Notes: generated from the sequence alone by a model not told the origin. A DNA stretch of 64,000 nucleotides from Sporosarcina psychrophila (GCF_001590685.1 NZ_CP014616.1:667501-731500), one strand, 5' to 3'; positions 44,041-54,854 are shown, numbered from the stretch's first letter. Made by a program: numbers and translations.

Positions 44041-44322
44041 GTTGAGTAATATATGCCAATCACCATGTAATTGGCTCTTATACAGACATAGTCAAACGAT
44101 AAATAGGCAGGGTAATTGTGAAATGGTATGGGGAATTTCATCGGTAAACTGGTTAGATAGGATAAATAGAGAGGTGTAGCCAAAGTATATAGTGCCATCT
44201 TTTATCCAATTAGAGATTTTCATATAATTTCTTTGATGCAATTCGAAACGAACAGTTTTATATTGTTCCTAAAAAGCTTTATTTGAAGAGTTGGCATGGT
44301 TAGACTTACATACTATATAAAT

Positions 44323-44366
44323 GTAAAAAGCTTGAGGATTCAAATTCGAATCCTCAAGCTTTTTAC
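44323..44366. terminator. Perfect 19-bp-arm bidirectional terminator hairpin
   Basis: GTAAAAAGCTTGAGGATTC and its exact reverse complement flank a 6-nt loop. A/T runs on both sides allow termination in either direction. No adjacent gene is evident. Confidence 0.8.
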
Positions 44367-44779
44367 AATTCCGGTGTTTAATATATCGATTTTAAAAATT
44401 AATAAGCAACTAAATAAACAACATAGTTGATTTAAAGATTTTAAGCTCTTCCTAGCGGGTATAGAGATAACCAATAGGGCGTCCAAAATCAATTAGATTG
44501 CTCAAATAATCGGTCATCATCCCTTTACAGTTAATAGTTATAGGTCTGCTTACAAAGAAGGGAATATCACTCGGTAAACCTTCAAAACCATCAGTGGGAC
44601 AAAAGGCGGTTCTTTTGGAAACTGTATTCTATGACATGACGAGATGATTACACAGCTTTGTTTGAGACTATAAAATTGAAATCATGTATTCAATCTACTT
44701 AGAATGACTGTGAAATAAATGGAAGGTATTTAAGTTTTAATTTCAACTCATCCTAAGTTATCTTGTCGAGTATTAATTC

Positions 44780-44858
44780 TTAACAATTTTTAACATAAAG
44801 TATCTTGCTTTTAATGAAATTTACAAAAGCTTTACAAAATACCTGTTGAAAATTTACA
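44780..44858 (+). promoter_or_regulatory. PhoP-binding repeats (Pho box) upstream of pst
   Basis: TTAACA at 44780 and 44790 and TTTACA at 44820, 44831 and 44853, most at 11-bp multiples, match the TT(A/T)ACA direct repeats bound by PhoP. Induction of pst by phosphate starvation is expected. Confidence 0.8.
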
Positions 44859-44930
44859 CTAGGCGATTATTCTAGTATTAGACAAGATACGACATAAAAA
44901 AGTTCCTAACCTATTTCTAGGAGGTCACAA

Positions 44931-45773
44931 ATGACTAGGTTGAAAAGAGTGAAAATGGGATTATTAACGCTGTCTCTAATTACTATACTATCCGCATGTA
45001 CAAGCAATGATGAACCTAACGGACAAGCGTCAAAAGGTAGTAACGCAACAGTGTCTATTTCAGGATCAACATCTGTAGGGCCGCTTGCTGAAAAACTAGC
45101 CCACAAATATTCAGAGCAAGACAAAACGAATATTGAAATAAACCAAATTGGTTCATCTGCGGGTATTACCAACGCAATCAGTGGCGTGTCTGAAATCGGT
45201 ATGTCTTCACGAGATTTAAAGGATGAAGAAATAGCGAGTGGATTGAATGAGGTCGTTATTGCTTATGATGGAATTGTAGTAGTGACTCATCCAACTAACA
45301 AAATAAAAGATCTTACGATGGAGCAAGTAAAGAAGATTTTTACTGGAGTTGTGACGAACTGGAAAGAACTTGGTGGAGATGATATGGAAATCGTTGTTGT
45401 CTCTCGCGAGGATGGTTCAGGTTCACGTGATGCTTTCCAAGAAATTGTCGATTACAGCTCTGGCGAATTAATAAGAAATGCAATTATTGCAAGTGGTAAC
45501 GGTAATATTAAAACAACAGTAGGGAACAATAAACATGCAGTGGGCTTTATTTCATTTGAATATATAGATGACTCCATTTCGACAATCGACATTAATGGCG
45601 TAGCAGCAAATGCAGAAAATGTTCTAAAAGAACAATACAGTTTGTCTAGACCATTCTTATTTCTATATAAAGAAGGTCAATTAACAGAGGATGGCCAACG
45701 ATTTATAGATTTCATCTTAAGTGAAGATGGACAACTCATTGCAGCTGAAGCAGGAGCTATTCCTATAAAATAA
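44931..45773 (+). CDS. pstS: Phosphate ABC transporter substrate-binding lipoprotein
   Basis: 280 aa. Signal peptide with lipobox ITILSACTSN. SISGSTSVGPLAEKLA forms the phosphate-binding loop and SREDGSGSRDAF the second binding segment. AGGAGG precedes ATG 44931. First gene of pstSCAB-phoU, behind Pho boxes. Confidence 0.95.
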   Translation: MTRLKRVKMGLLTLSLITILSACTSNDEPNGQASKGSNATVSISGSTSVGPLAEKLAHKYSEQDKTNIEINQIGSSAGITNAISGVSEIGMSSRDLKDEEIASGLNEVVIAYDGIVVVTHPTNKIKDLTMEQVKKIFTGVVTNWKELGGDDMEIVVVSREDGSGSRDAFQEIVDYSSGELIRNAIIASGNGNIKTTVGNNKHAVGFISFEYIDDSISTIDINGVAANAENVLKEQYSLSRPFLFLYKEGQLTEDGQRFIDFILSEDGQLIAAEAGAIPIK

Positions 45774-45831
45774 AAGATTCTTAAAGAAAAACAGAACCAT
45801 AATTTTGAGTGTGATTTTGGAGGAATAAAGT

Positions 45832-46746
45832 GTGTCTATCCCAACAACTAACGAGCAGGCCGTAGCAATCGGTAAAGCAAATAAAAGGAAGTATTTGTTA
45901 GAGAAGGTGTCTTCAAGAATTTTCTTGATTTGCGCACTTCTTTCAGTTATCACTTTATTGTTAATCATTGGATTTGTATTTTATAAAGGAGCTCATCCCT
46001 TTGTAGCAGGTGGTTATAGCTTTATAGATTTTATTTTTGGCACTGATTGGGTACCGAGTGAAGATAAATTCGGTATCTTCCCAATGATTGTTGCATCAAT
46101 TTATGCAACAATTGGAGCATTAATTATTGGGGTTCCTATTGGCTTATTTACAGCGATTTTCTTGGCGGAAATTGCCTCTAAAAGAGTAGCTAAAATTATT
46201 TCACCAGCCATTCAGTTGCTAGCTGGTATCCCATCTGTATTATACGGTGTATTTGGACTTGCAATCATTGTTCCATTTTTACAAGATACGTTCGGTTTAG
46301 TGAAAGGACAAAGTTTACTAGCTGTTATTCTTGTGCTAGCAATCATGATGTTACCCACAATTGTGACTGTAGCAGAGACGGCGATTCGTGCGGTCCCTCA
46401 TACATATCGTGAAGGATCATTAGCACTTGGCGTATCTCATATTGGGACAATTTTTAAAGTCATTGTACCAGCAGCTAAGTCAGGAATTATGACGGCAATC
46501 GTATTAGGTTTAGGTAGAGCAATCGGAGAAACGATGGCAGTTATCTTAGTAGCTGGTAATAGTTTAATCGTCCCTACGAGCCTTACAGATAGTGTTCGTC
46601 CACTGACGACAAATGTTGCTTTAGAAATGGGTTATGCATTCGGTACACATCAAGAAATGTTGTTTGCAACGGGAATTGTTTTATTCTCATTTATATTAAT
46701 TTTGAATTTTGTATTAGCCAGAATCAGTGCGAAGGGTGGCAACTAA
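45832..46746 (+). CDS. pstC: Phosphate ABC transporter permease PstC
   Basis: 304 aa, six transmembrane helices. The EAA loop is [24 protein letters not shown] 45832 start behind GGAGG. It feeds directly into pstA. Confidence 0.94.
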   Translation: MSIPTTNEQAVAIGKANKRKYLLEKVSSRIFLICALLSVITLLLIIGFVFYKGAHPFVAGGYSFIDFIFGTDWVPSEDKFGIFPMIVASIYATIGALIIGVPIGLFTAIFLAEIASKRVAKIISPAIQLLAGIPSVLYGVFGLAIIVPFLQDTFGLVKGQSLLAVILVLAIMMLPTIVTVAETAIRAVPHTYREGSLALGVSHIGTIFKVIVPAAKSGIMTAIVLGLGRAIGETMAVILVAGNSLIVPTSLTDSVRPLTTNVALEMGYAFGTHQEMLFATGIVLFSFILILNFVLARISAKGGN

Positions 46747-46747
46747 G

Positions 46748-47575
46748 ATGAGGCAATTTAAAGATAACTTGTTACGTGGACTTTTATGGTTCTCGGCTTT
46801 CTTATCGGTTGCTGTCCTCGTTATGATTGTGGGGTTCATCTTTTATAAAGGATTTCGTTTAATCAGCTTCGATTTCATCTTTGGCGATTATTCACCAACT
46901 GGAGGCGGCGGTATTTGGCCAATGATTGTAACAACGGTCTACACAATTGTTATTTCATTGATCATCGCAACACCCATTGGGATATTAGCGGCCGTTTACT
47001 TGCAAGAATACGCGAAACAAGGGCGTTTGGTAAGAATCATACGTTTTGCAACAGAAAGTTTGACAGGAATCCCCTCGATTATTTACGGTTTGTTTGGGGC
47101 AGTATTCTTTGTAACAACCTTAAAGTTAGGTATGTCCATTATTGCTGCTTCATTAACATTAACGATTATTGTTTTGCCTGTCATCATCCGAACAACAGAA
47201 GAAGCATTGAAAACAGTACCGGCTTCCTATCGTGAAGGTTCGTTAGCACTTGGGACAACGAAGCTACAAACCTTATATAAGGTGATTTTACCTAATGCCA
47301 TGCCGGGGATTTTATCGGGTATCATCCTCTCTGTTGGACGAATTGTTGGCGAGTCAGCTGCTATTTTCTTAACAGCCGGAACTGTTGCTGCCATGCCAAA
47401 TGGAATCTTTTCATCGGCTCGAACGTTAACGGTTCATTCCTATTTAGTCACACAAGAATCGGGAGACATTGAACTTGCTGCAGCAGTGGGGATCGTCTTA
47501 ATCGTTCTCATTTTGATCATCAACCTTTCAGCAACCTACATATCAAAAAAGTTAAACAAAGGAACCAACAAATAA
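46748..47575 (+). CDS. pstA: Phosphate ABC transporter permease PstA
   Basis: 275 aa, six transmembrane helices; EAA loop [24 protein letters not shown] 46748 (MRQFKDNLL) follows AAGGGTGG; the longer frame would overlap pstC more and include that site. Confidence 0.93.
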   Translation: MRQFKDNLLRGLLWFSAFLSVAVLVMIVGFIFYKGFRLISFDFIFGDYSPTGGGGIWPMIVTTVYTIVISLIIATPIGILAAVYLQEYAKQGRLVRIIRFATESLTGIPSIIYGLFGAVFFVTTLKLGMSIIAASLTLTIIVLPVIIRTTEEALKTVPASYREGSLALGTTKLQTLYKVILPNAMPGILSGIILSVGRIVGESAAIFLTAGTVAAMPNGIFSSARTLTVHSYLVTQESGDIELAAAVGIVLIVLILIINLSATYISKKLNKGTNK

Positions 47576-47588
47576 GGAGTGCTTATCA

Positions 47589-48422
47589 ATGAGTACAGCA
47601 GTAATGGAACCAGCAATCACACAAAATCAAGTAGGAAAGGTATTTGCGCATATGGAGCAACATAAAGTAGGTACATCAAAAATTAATGTAACGGATTTGA
47701 ATTTATTCTATGGTGAGAAACAAGCGCTGTTCGGCGTCGATCTTGCTATTCGTGCAAATGAGGTTACTGCTTTAATCGGTCCTTCAGGTTGTGGCAAATC
47801 CACTTTTTTACGAACATTAAACCGAATGAATGATTTAATTGATGGTGTGAAAATTACAGGTGAAGTTGTCATTGATCATGAAAAAATTTATAATTCAAGT
47901 GATGTAATTAAATTACGCACAAAAGTGGGAATGGTATTTCAAAAACCAAATTTATTCCCAATGAGCATTTACGATAATGTTGCCTATGGTCCAAAGGGGC
48001 AAGGCATAAAAAATAAAAAAGAATTAAATCGAATTGTGGAAGAAAGTTTACGCGGAGCCGCGATTTGGGAAGAGGTAAAAGACCGTCTTAAAACATCAGC
48101 ACTAGGTTTGTCTGGTGGTCAGCAACAACGTGTTTGCATTGCACGTGCCATTGCGATGAAACCAGATGTTATATTAATGGATGAGCCTACTTCCGCACTA
48201 GATCCAATTTCTACGTTAAAAGTCGAAGAACTAATCACGAAATTGAAAAAAGATTATACGATTGTTATTGTTACTCATAACATGCAACAAGCTGCACGAA
48301 TCTCTGATAAAACAGCATTTTTCTTAAATGGAGAAGTTGTTGAATACGATGATACAGATAATATTTTCTCTACGCCAAAAGATCAAAGAACCGAAGATTA
48401 TGTCACAGGTCGATTCGGATAA
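47589..48422 (+). CDS. pstB: Phosphate ABC transporter ATP-binding protein
   Basis: 277 aa. Walker [10 protein letters not shown], signature LSGGQQQRV, Walker [13 protein letters not shown] and H-switch THNM are complete. The ~35-residue N-terminal extension before the ABC domain is a little long but common in Bacilli. Confidence 0.96.
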   Translation: MSTAVMEPAITQNQVGKVFAHMEQHKVGTSKINVTDLNLFYGEKQALFGVDLAIRANEVTALIGPSGCGKSTFLRTLNRMNDLIDGVKITGEVVIDHEKIYNSSDVIKLRTKVGMVFQKPNLFPMSIYDNVAYGPKGQGIKNKKELNRIVEESLRGAAIWEEVKDRLKTSALGLSGGQQQRVCIARAIAMKPDVILMDEPTSALDPISTLKVEELITKLKKDYTIVIVTHNMQQAARISDKTAFFLNGEVVEYDDTDNIFSTPKDQRTEDYVTGRFG

Positions 48423-48441
48423 CAGGGGGTAACAAAGGATC

Positions 48442-49095
48442 ATGCGTGAAAACTTCGAGAAAAATTTAGAGGAATTAAAAAGTAAAATCACCGAAATGGG
48501 TGAACTATCAATTATTGCCTTAGAAAAATCAGTTAAAGCCTTGAAAACACAAGATGTTGAAATTGCTATAAAAACCATGGAGGGAGATACAGCAATAGAT
48601 AAACTTGAAGTGGAAATTAACCAGTTTGCAATCTGGATTATGGCAAAAGAAGCGCCTATTTCAAGGGATTTACGCGAAATTATTGGTGTACTTAAAATTT
48701 CGTCTGAAATTGAACGGATTGCGGATTTTGCCGTAAATATTGCAAAATCAACCATTAAGATTGGTCAAACAACATCTTTACTGGAAATCACACATGTAGA
48801 AAAGATGAAAGACATATCAATTGAAATGCTCCGAAAAGCACTCCAATCTTTTTTAGAGGAAAATATGGTACTTGCTAAAGAAGTTGGCGACTTAGAGGAT
48901 GAAGTGGATCAATGCAGTCGTGAAAACTATAAAAAACTGACTACGTATCTAAGTGAACATCCAGAAGAAACAAATCAGCTTGTCCAATTATTATTTGTAA
49001 ATCGTTATCTTGAAAGAACAGCAGACCATATCACAAATATCGCTGAAAGCGCAGCATATTTGATTAAAGGTCAAATATATGATTTCAATTCATAA
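48442..49095 (+). CDS. phoU: Phosphate uptake regulator PhoU
   Basis: 217 aa, two three-helix PhoU repeats with the metal-binding E(x)3D patterns (SEIERIADFA, RYLERTADHITN). It restrains PhoR signalling and Pst transport. 20 bp after pstB, last gene of the operon. Confidence 0.93.
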   Translation: MRENFEKNLEELKSKITEMGELSIIALEKSVKALKTQDVEIAIKTMEGDTAIDKLEVEINQFAIWIMAKEAPISRDLREIIGVLKISSEIERIADFAVNIAKSTIKIGQTTSLLEITHVEKMKDISIEMLRKALQSFLEENMVLAKEVGDLEDEVDQCSRENYKKLTTYLSEHPEETNQLVQLLFVNRYLERTADHITNIAESAAYLIKGQIYDFNS

Positions 49096-49098
49096 AAT

Positions 49099-49143
49099 AA
49101 AAACGGAGGAGAAAAATGAAAAATTTTCTCCTCCGTTTTTATT
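49099..49143 (+). terminator. pst-phoU operon terminator
   Basis: AAAACGGAGGAGAAAA pairs with TTTTCTCCTCCGTTTTT. Confidence 0.88.
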
Positions 49144-49210
49144 TAAGGTAGCTCGTAATAAAAATTAAGAGTATTCTATACATAATAAAAAAATAGGGGA
49201 GGAAACTAGT

Positions 49211-49777
49211 ATGACAAAGAGAAACAAGGAGTTGTCACTAGAACAACGTGAAGAATTACTCGAAATATTGAAAGCTCGTTTTGAGAAAAACATGAATCGC
49301 CATAAAGAACTTTAATGGAGTAAAGTCCAAGCGAAGTTGGAAGCGAATACTGAAAAACTATGGTCGCTTAATGAGATGGAAATAACCGGTGGTGAACCGG
49401 ATGTTGTTGGTCATGATAAAAAGTCGGGCGAATATATTTTTTATGACTGTTCAATAGAAAGCCCTAAAGGCCGTAGAAGTGTTTGTTACGACCTAGAAGC
49501 GTTGGAGTCAAGAAAAAAGCATAAACCAGAAAATAATGCTCTTGATATGGCTTCCGACATGGGCATTGAGCTTTTAACGGAAGAACAATACCGGGAGTTG
49601 CAGGAACTTGGAAAGTTCGATATGAAAACATCGAGCTGGGTGCAAACACCTGCCAATATTAGAAAACTCGGAGGGGCTATCTTTTGTGATTGGCGCTACG
49701 ACACTGTCTTTGTGTATCACAATGGAGCAGAATCCTACTATGCTGCCAGGGGGTTCCGTGGCTCGCTGAGGGTCTAA
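49211..49777 (+). pseudogene. DUF4256 protein gene broken by an in-frame TAA
   Basis: ATG 49211 behind GGGGAGG opens a frame (MTKRNKELSLEQREELLEIL...) that meets TAA at 49313-49315 after 34 codons. The same frame then runs open (WSKVQAKLEANTEKL...) to the natural C-terminus AARGFRGSLRV. The two parts together match the usual ~188-aa DUF4256 family; from memory the lost codon is Glu (KxLEWxKVQAKL). One substitution explains it. The function of the family is unknown. Confidence 0.85.
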
Positions 49778-49882
49778 ATTTTGCACCCACTAAGCTTATA
49801 GACGATGAGATAGAGTGATGGGTGCCAGGTTCTTATTGATTTGTGAATTGTTTTAGAACCTGGTACCTGTCACAATGGTTTA

Positions 49883-50767
49883 TTAAGAAGTTACTTTTTC
49901 ATGGATATCTAGTGCTCGTTGTAGTGAACTTAGTTGTTCATCGCTTAAAGGAATCATAGGTAAGCGGACACCACCGACAGGGATTCCTTTTAAATTCAAA
50001 GCTGCTTTTACAGGTGATGGATTTGGAGCAGCAAAAAGTGCTTTCATTATTGGTAGTAGTCTACGATGATCCTTAGCTGCCTCTTGAATATTGCCGCTTT
50101 TGAAATGTTCAATCATCGTTTGCATTTCATTTCCTATAACATGGGATGCTACAGAAATAACACCTGTTCCACCAATTGATAACACTGGAATTGTTAAACC
50201 ATCATCACCGCTATACAATGAAAAATCTTCAGGTGTATGAGTAATAATTTCGACCATCGCATCTAAATCACCGCTTGCCTCTTTAATAGAAACGATATTA
50301 GGTATTTTTGAAAGGCGAATGACTGTTTCAGCAGATATGTTGACAACACTGCGTCCGGGAACATTATAAAGTATAATCGGTAAAGATGTGACCTCCGAAA
50401 TTGTCTTAAAGTGTTGATATAATCCTTCTTGAGATGGGTTGTTATAGTATGGCGCAACGAGCATAATACCATCGACACCTACATCTTCTGCAAGTATTGT
50501 TAGTTCAATTGATCCTTTTGTGTTGTTCGAGCCTGTACCAGCAATCACCGGAACTCTGCCATTCACAACGTCCACTGTAAACTTGAATAATTTGACCTTT
50601 TCTTCTTCTGTTAACGTCGGAGACTCTCCTGTTGTACCAGATACCACTAAGCCATCTGTTCCATTAGCAATTAAATAATTAATTAAGTTTTTTGTAGCTT
50701 GAAAATCAATTTCACCATTTTCATCAAAAGGAGTCACCATAGCAGTTAATACTTGTCCGAAATTCAT
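49883..50767 (-). CDS. dapA: 4-hydroxy-tetrahydrodipicolinate synthase
   Basis: 294 aa, condensing pyruvate and aspartate semialdehyde on the way to lysine, diaminopimelate and dipicolinate. Class I aldolase: GTTGESPTL phosphate-loop equivalent, YNVPGRS with catalytic Tyr, Schiff-base Lys in IVSIKEASGD, and SGDDGLTIPVLSIGG. It stands alone, under a lysine riboswitch, and so is regulated by end product. Confidence 0.96.
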   Translation of the reverse strand: MNFGQVLTAMVTPFDENGEIDFQATKNLINYLIANGTDGLVVSGTTGESPTLTEEEKVKLFKFTVDVVNGRVPVIAGTGSNNTKGSIELTILAEDVGVDGIMLVAPYYNNPSQEGLYQHFKTISEVTSLPIILYNVPGRSVVNISAETVIRLSKIPNIVSIKEASGDLDAMVEIITHTPEDFSLYSGDDGLTIPVLSIGGTGVISVASHVIGNEMQTMIEHFKSGNIQEAAKDHRRLLPIMKALFAAPNPSPVKAALNLKGIPVGGVRLPMIPLSDEQLSSLQRALDIHEKVTS

Positions 50768-50829
50768 TATTTCTCCACATCCTATAATTTATTTTAAAAA
50801 AATAGAGGAAGAAGGGCAGTTAGTGAATG

Positions 50830-51085
50830 AACGCAAAAAAGCAACAACAAGGGCTCGTTGTTGCAGTAGAAATAATAAATTATTTCTTTGCATAAGATAG
50901 CCCTCCATATAGTTTCCTATATGACAATTCTGTGTTTATTCAACACAGAACCAGCTTCAAGAAAATGAGATTCTCTCCACTTCGGCAAATTCCCCTTTCC
51001 ACAAATGTCACAGGATCTCATCATCCTCCACGTGTGTACTGATGGTCTTTGCGCCTCTATCCTTACTTCAAAATTTTTGAAATAA
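50830..51085 (-). promoter_or_regulatory. Lysine riboswitch (L box) with terminator, controlling dapA
   Basis: On the minus strand the core AGAGGCGCAAAGACCATCAG, then GGAGGATGATGAGATCC and GAAAGGGGAATTTGCCGAAG match the L-box consensus. The platform ends in GCAACAACGAGCCCTTGTTG with TTGC and a T run (50866 down to 50833). Lysine should terminate transcription before dapA. Confidence 0.92.
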
Positions 51086-51853
51086 GTGAATTTCTAATTA
51101 GACAAACCTTACCTCTATTCTAACGCAATTGCAAGGGAAAGGTGCCGAGTTCTAGAAAGGTTCTGAATTTAATGGGGACTTGATATTCTTTTAAATGTTA
51201 TTTCGTCTGTTGATGACCCATTTATTTGAATAAAATACTAGTGAGAAGGGCTTGATGACCTTCATTTTCACTGGACTATTTCCGGCCCGCCTCCGGCTAA
51301 CTATTCATGACAGATTTACTGAGGGGTACTAGCCATACATTTTTTAGTAATCCTGTTGTGGATAGTAGCCTGTCGCGTTCCTGCATTGTTCAAGTGGAAA
51401 ATGCAGCTGTTTTGGAAGAAATGAATAGATGACTTTCTATAGAGAGTGTAAGTGCCCGAAGATACAATTTCGGGCACTCTTGAACGTTGTATAATGTGCT
51501 TCTTGCTTACTTTTAAGAAAGACTATGCATCTAATCATGTGATGCCTAATAGAAAGTGACACTTCTTTACTATTAAAAAAGAGAAAATCATAAAGAAAGT
51601 TTCAGCCGCCAAAATTGTATCTTTGGCGGATTATATCCAGATAAGAAGAACCGCTGTTCTTTCGTCCCAAAAAGTAGTTGTACACGTAGCGCCTGAATTA
51701 CTCTACGGAGCGTTTGTTGCCAGAATGGTTAATACACACTAAGATGAATGTATCAGGAAGCGAATCGATGGATTGTGGCTAAGAATAGAAAGAAAACAGC
51801 GGATTAGTTAATAAACAAGAGTTAGGAATAAATGTATAAAGGTGATGTTAGTT
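51086..51853. other. Gene-free region with two short hairpins
   Basis: About 770 bp between the divergent dapA leader and the peptidase gene. Hairpins AGTGCCCGAA/TTCGGGCACT (51451-51478) and CCGCCAAA/TTTGGCGG (51606-51629) are visible. No gene is recognised. Confidence 0.6.
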
Positions 51854-52507
51854 ATGAAAGTTGAAATTGAAAATGAAATTATAGAATTTAATGTTCAGTA
51901 TGGAAATAGGAAGAAGCTAGCGATTCAGATAGATTCGTTTGGTTTCATAACTGTTAAAGCTCCAAATGACACAAGTAAAGAAATGATTGTCAGTGCCATT
52001 GAGAGCAAAGGGAAAAGGATACTAGAGAAAATACATGAAATTGAAGTAGCTCGAGAAGCCCCTAAGGCAAGAGAGTATCACGCTCAAGGGAAGTTTTTAT
52101 ACCTTGGGAAAGACCGTTTTCTTCATGAGTTAATAGATAGTAGTGAGTTAAATGAAGAGGTACTTAAAAGAAATCTCAAGAAGTTCTATATCGCCAGCTG
52201 TAGGACGATTATAGAAGAACGGATAAAAATATATCAAAAACAACTAAAAGTAAAGCCTAAAATCATCGAAATAGTAGAGTCTAAAGCCAAGTGGGGTAGT
52301 TGTAGTTCGGATAAAAAGCTAACTTTTAATTATCGTCTAGCTATGGCCCCGGTTGAAGTCATCGATTATGTGATAATCCATGAACTTTGTCATATACTTC
52401 ATATGAATCATGATCGCTCATTTTGGAGACGTGTCGGAAGTATTATGCCGGATTATATAGAGAAGGAAGAGTATTTGGCGAGGCATGGGTATTCAATGTC
52501 ACTTTAA
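51854..52507 (+). CDS. YgjP-like zinc metallopeptidase (DUF45)
   Basis: 217 aa. The gluzincin-like HELCHILHMNHDRSFW (HExxH plus third ligand His) at residues ~177-192 and the conserved KAKWGSCSSDKKLTFNYRLAMAP strand identify the YgjP/M48-like DUF45 family. The substrate is unknown; relatives often sit near restriction systems. ATG 51854 is chosen with AAAGGTG 9 bp upstream; an ATG at 51845 is also possible. Confidence 0.87.
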   Translation: MKVEIENEIIEFNVQYGNRKKLAIQIDSFGFITVKAPNDTSKEMIVSAIESKGKRILEKIHEIEVAREAPKAREYHAQGKFLYLGKDRFLHELIDSSELNEEVLKRNLKKFYIASCRTIIEERIKIYQKQLKVKPKIIEIVESKAKWGSCSSDKKLTFNYRLAMAPVEVIDYVIIHELCHILHMNHDRSFWRRVGSIMPDYIEKEEYLARHGYSMSL

Positions 52508-52509
52508 TA

Positions 52510-52544
52510 AAAACGATCACATTTAGAAATGTGATCGTTTTTAT
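52510..52544 (+). terminator. Terminator after the metallopeptidase
   Basis: AAACGATCACATTT pairs with AAATGTGATCGTTT, followed by T residues. Confidence 0.88.
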
Positions 52545-52755
52545 TTGTGTTCGAAAACGTATTCTCTATTGTTCTTGGTGATGTTTTACTTGTAGGTCCC
52601 CGATGGTTGAGGTCACAACTTACTTCAATTTGGTTAAATTGGAAGAGGTGAATGGATCCAGGGGATTTTAACCAATTTATCAAATTTGCATTGTTTTCTG
52701 CAAAATTTAAATTAGTTTATGGTATTATTTACCTTGTATGGAAAGGTGGGAAGAA

Positions 52756-53709
52756 ATGAAAACTGAAAAAATCATTAAGACCACATTAGAGATAGTAGGT
52801 TTTCCGTTTGTAATGGCAAACATGTATTTTGATAAGAAGAATAGGGTAAGAGAAATAGGTGATTTAGTAAATATAAAAGATAGGGTAGTTCATACTGTTG
52901 TTTCTGAATGTGAAGAGACTAAATGTACTGTAATATTAGACGCGGGGTTAAGTTGCTGTTCAATTGATTGGTATTATATTCAGCCTCAATTGTCTAAGTT
53001 TTGTAGGGTAATCTCATTTGATAGAGCAGGATATGGTTGGAGCACTGCAATAGAGAAAGCATACACAAGCGAAGATGTTGTTAGTGATTTATCGGAGATT
53101 TTAGAGAAACTTCAAATAAATCCACCATATATCTTAGTAGGACATTCCTTTGGGGGTTTAAATATGCGATTATTTGCTAGTAAATATCCAAATAAGGTAG
53201 CATCTTTAATCTTAATTGATTCTGTTCATGAAAATAGATATTTGAGTGCTGAATGGGACACTGTTCGAAGGAAAATGCATAAGAAAAATCTCAAGTTATT
53301 CAAGTTCGGTTATCTCACCAGTGGTTTAGGGCTTCCGAAACTATTAAAACTTCCTGTTGGAAGAAAACAACTTCCAGAACCATATCAGAAGTATATTAAG
53401 TATATAGGATACCGTTCAAAATCTTATGAAGCTGTTTTTAAGGAATTTCTATATAGCGAAAAATCTGCTATGCAACTTAAAAAGTCCGAACCACTGAATT
53501 TAAACTTATCCGTAACAATTTTAAGTTCTAATAATATAGACCCAATTTGGATTAACCAACAAAAACTTCTTAGTAATTTGACAAATAATACTGTGCAAAT
53601 TAAAACTAACAACAATCATTCAATACATTTAGAAAACCCAGAATTAGTTATAGATACTATAAGCAGAGCTGTAAAACAGTTAGATGACAATATATCTTTG
53701 TTGTGCTAA
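52756..53709 (+). CDS. Alpha/beta hydrolase
   Basis: 317 aa. The nucleophile elbow GHSFGG with catalytic Ser (residue ~134), the preceding LDAGLS oxyanion segment and a late His (NNHSIHLENP) fit the alpha/beta-hydrolase fold. N-terminal residues 1-25 are hydrophobic, so it may be membrane-associated. ATG 52756 follows GAAAGGTGGG. AT-rich, accessory in style. Confidence 0.83.
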   Translation: MKTEKIIKTTLEIVGFPFVMANMYFDKKNRVREIGDLVNIKDRVVHTVVSECEETKCTVILDAGLSCCSIDWYYIQPQLSKFCRVISFDRAGYGWSTAIEKAYTSEDVVSDLSEILEKLQINPPYILVGHSFGGLNMRLFASKYPNKVASLILIDSVHENRYLSAEWDTVRRKMHKKNLKLFKFGYLTSGLGLPKLLKLPVGRKQLPEPYQKYIKYIGYRSKSYEAVFKEFLYSEKSAMQLKKSEPLNLNLSVTILSSNNIDPIWINQQKLLSNLTNNTVQIKTNNNHSIHLENPELVIDTISRAVKQLDDNISLLC

Positions 53710-53862
53710 GGGATATTTAATCGCGTTATTGACTGGTGTCACGTAGTTGTGAATAGGAGAAAAAAGATGTAGTAAATTGAAATATAGTGCTTGTGAAAAT
53801 GTAAAAAGGTATTTCGAGTTGTTTGGGCAGTTTGTATCTTTCACTAAGGAGATGGAATATTA

Positions 53863-54729
53863 TTGGGAAACCCTTTAGGTATCGTGGATTGGGTAGAACA
53901 AAATGAAGTTATAGATGATCTATTAATTCAAGGAGACACCTTAACCATGCACCCAATGGAACATGGATTTGAAGCTGAAGTCATGAAGATATGTTCAGGT
54001 AAAGATAGCTTTGTATTGAAAGTATGGAGTAAGAGTTCCAAACCCGATATTAGTTTTCAATATCGATTATTGAATGTCCTATTGGAACGAGGATTATCAG
54101 TCTCTAAACCATTAGGCTGGGGGATAAATCTAAACGGAGATAAGGTGTTGTTAACAACATTTGACGGAATACCTGTGCTTAAAGCAAACGAAAAGAAAAT
54201 GACAAAGATTGCAAACATCTTATCAAAAATACATCAAATTCCCGTTAAAGAGATTGGAAATATAAAACTTCCAAAGTACGATTTCATTGACTATTTTTTT
54301 CCTGGAGTAAGAGAACACTCTGACATATATAAAGCATTGATTTCTCTTGTACAAATAACCCAAATAAAGCAAGAACATATTATTCATGGCGATTTTCATG
54401 TGAATAACATTATGGAGGAAAATGACCAGTATACTGTAATCGATTGGACGAATGGGCAATTAGGGGACCCGAGATATGATTTTGCGTGGTCACTTACTTT
54501 ACTGAAAATATATGTCTCAGAGCGATATGCTTATGTGTTTCGTTCTGCTTATCTTTTAGAAAAGGATATTCAGCAGAAGGAACTTGAAGTTTTTGAAGCC
54601 TTGGCTTGTCTCAGGTGGCTCGTGCTTAATAGAAGTGGTGGGGTACCCAAAGATTCTAATACAATAGAAAGAGTAAAAGGTTTAGTGACAAATAATCCTT
54701 CTTTAAAAGAATTTGAGTTTACTATATAA
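53863..54729 (+). CDS. Aminoglycoside phosphotransferase-family kinase
   Basis: 288 aa. APH/choline-kinase fold: ATP-binding Lys in SFVLKVWSK, catalytic loop IIHGDFHVNNIM (HGDxxxxN), and metal-binding VIDWTNGQLGDPRYDFA. The substrate may be an antibiotic or a small metabolite; sequence alone does not say. The start is TTG 53863, 8 bp after AAGGAGATGG; no ATG fits. Confidence 0.85.
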   Translation: MGNPLGIVDWVEQNEVIDDLLIQGDTLTMHPMEHGFEAEVMKICSGKDSFVLKVWSKSSKPDISFQYRLLNVLLERGLSVSKPLGWGINLNGDKVLLTTFDGIPVLKANEKKMTKIANILSKIHQIPVKEIGNIKLPKYDFIDYFFPGVREHSDIYKALISLVQITQIKQEHIIHGDFHVNNIMEENDQYTVIDWTNGQLGDPRYDFAWSLTLLKIYVSERYAYVFRSAYLLEKDIQQKELEVFEALACLRWLVLNRSGGVPKDSNTIERVKGLVTNNPSLKEFEFTI

Positions 54730-54768
54730 AAGGAAGGGGATGATTATTTCCCCTTCCTTTTATTATGT
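54729..54768 (+). terminator. Terminator after the APH-like gene
   Basis: AAAAGGAAGGGGA pairs with TCCCCTTCCTTTT. Confidence 0.88.
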
Positions 54769-54854
54769 CATACGCAACGAATGTCAATTTAGATATGTAG
54801 CTCTAGAAATGAATACAGTTACATCTTAATTTATTCTACCGTCAGCACCCAGCG

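Larger units (their letters stand above)
43651..44930. other. 1.3-kb non-coding region with rlmCD tail 3, palindromes and Pho boxes
   Basis: Contains the Fur box, rlmCD tail 3 (43950-43982), its terminator (43999-44040), a 44-bp palindrome (44323-44366) and Pho boxes (44780-44858). About 44040-44320 and 44370-44770 show no recognisable gene. Confidence 0.7.

Noticed and set aside
53863-54729. Naming the APH-family gene as a specific aminoglycoside resistance gene
   Set aside because: Only the general kinase fold is visible; the substrate cannot be inferred.
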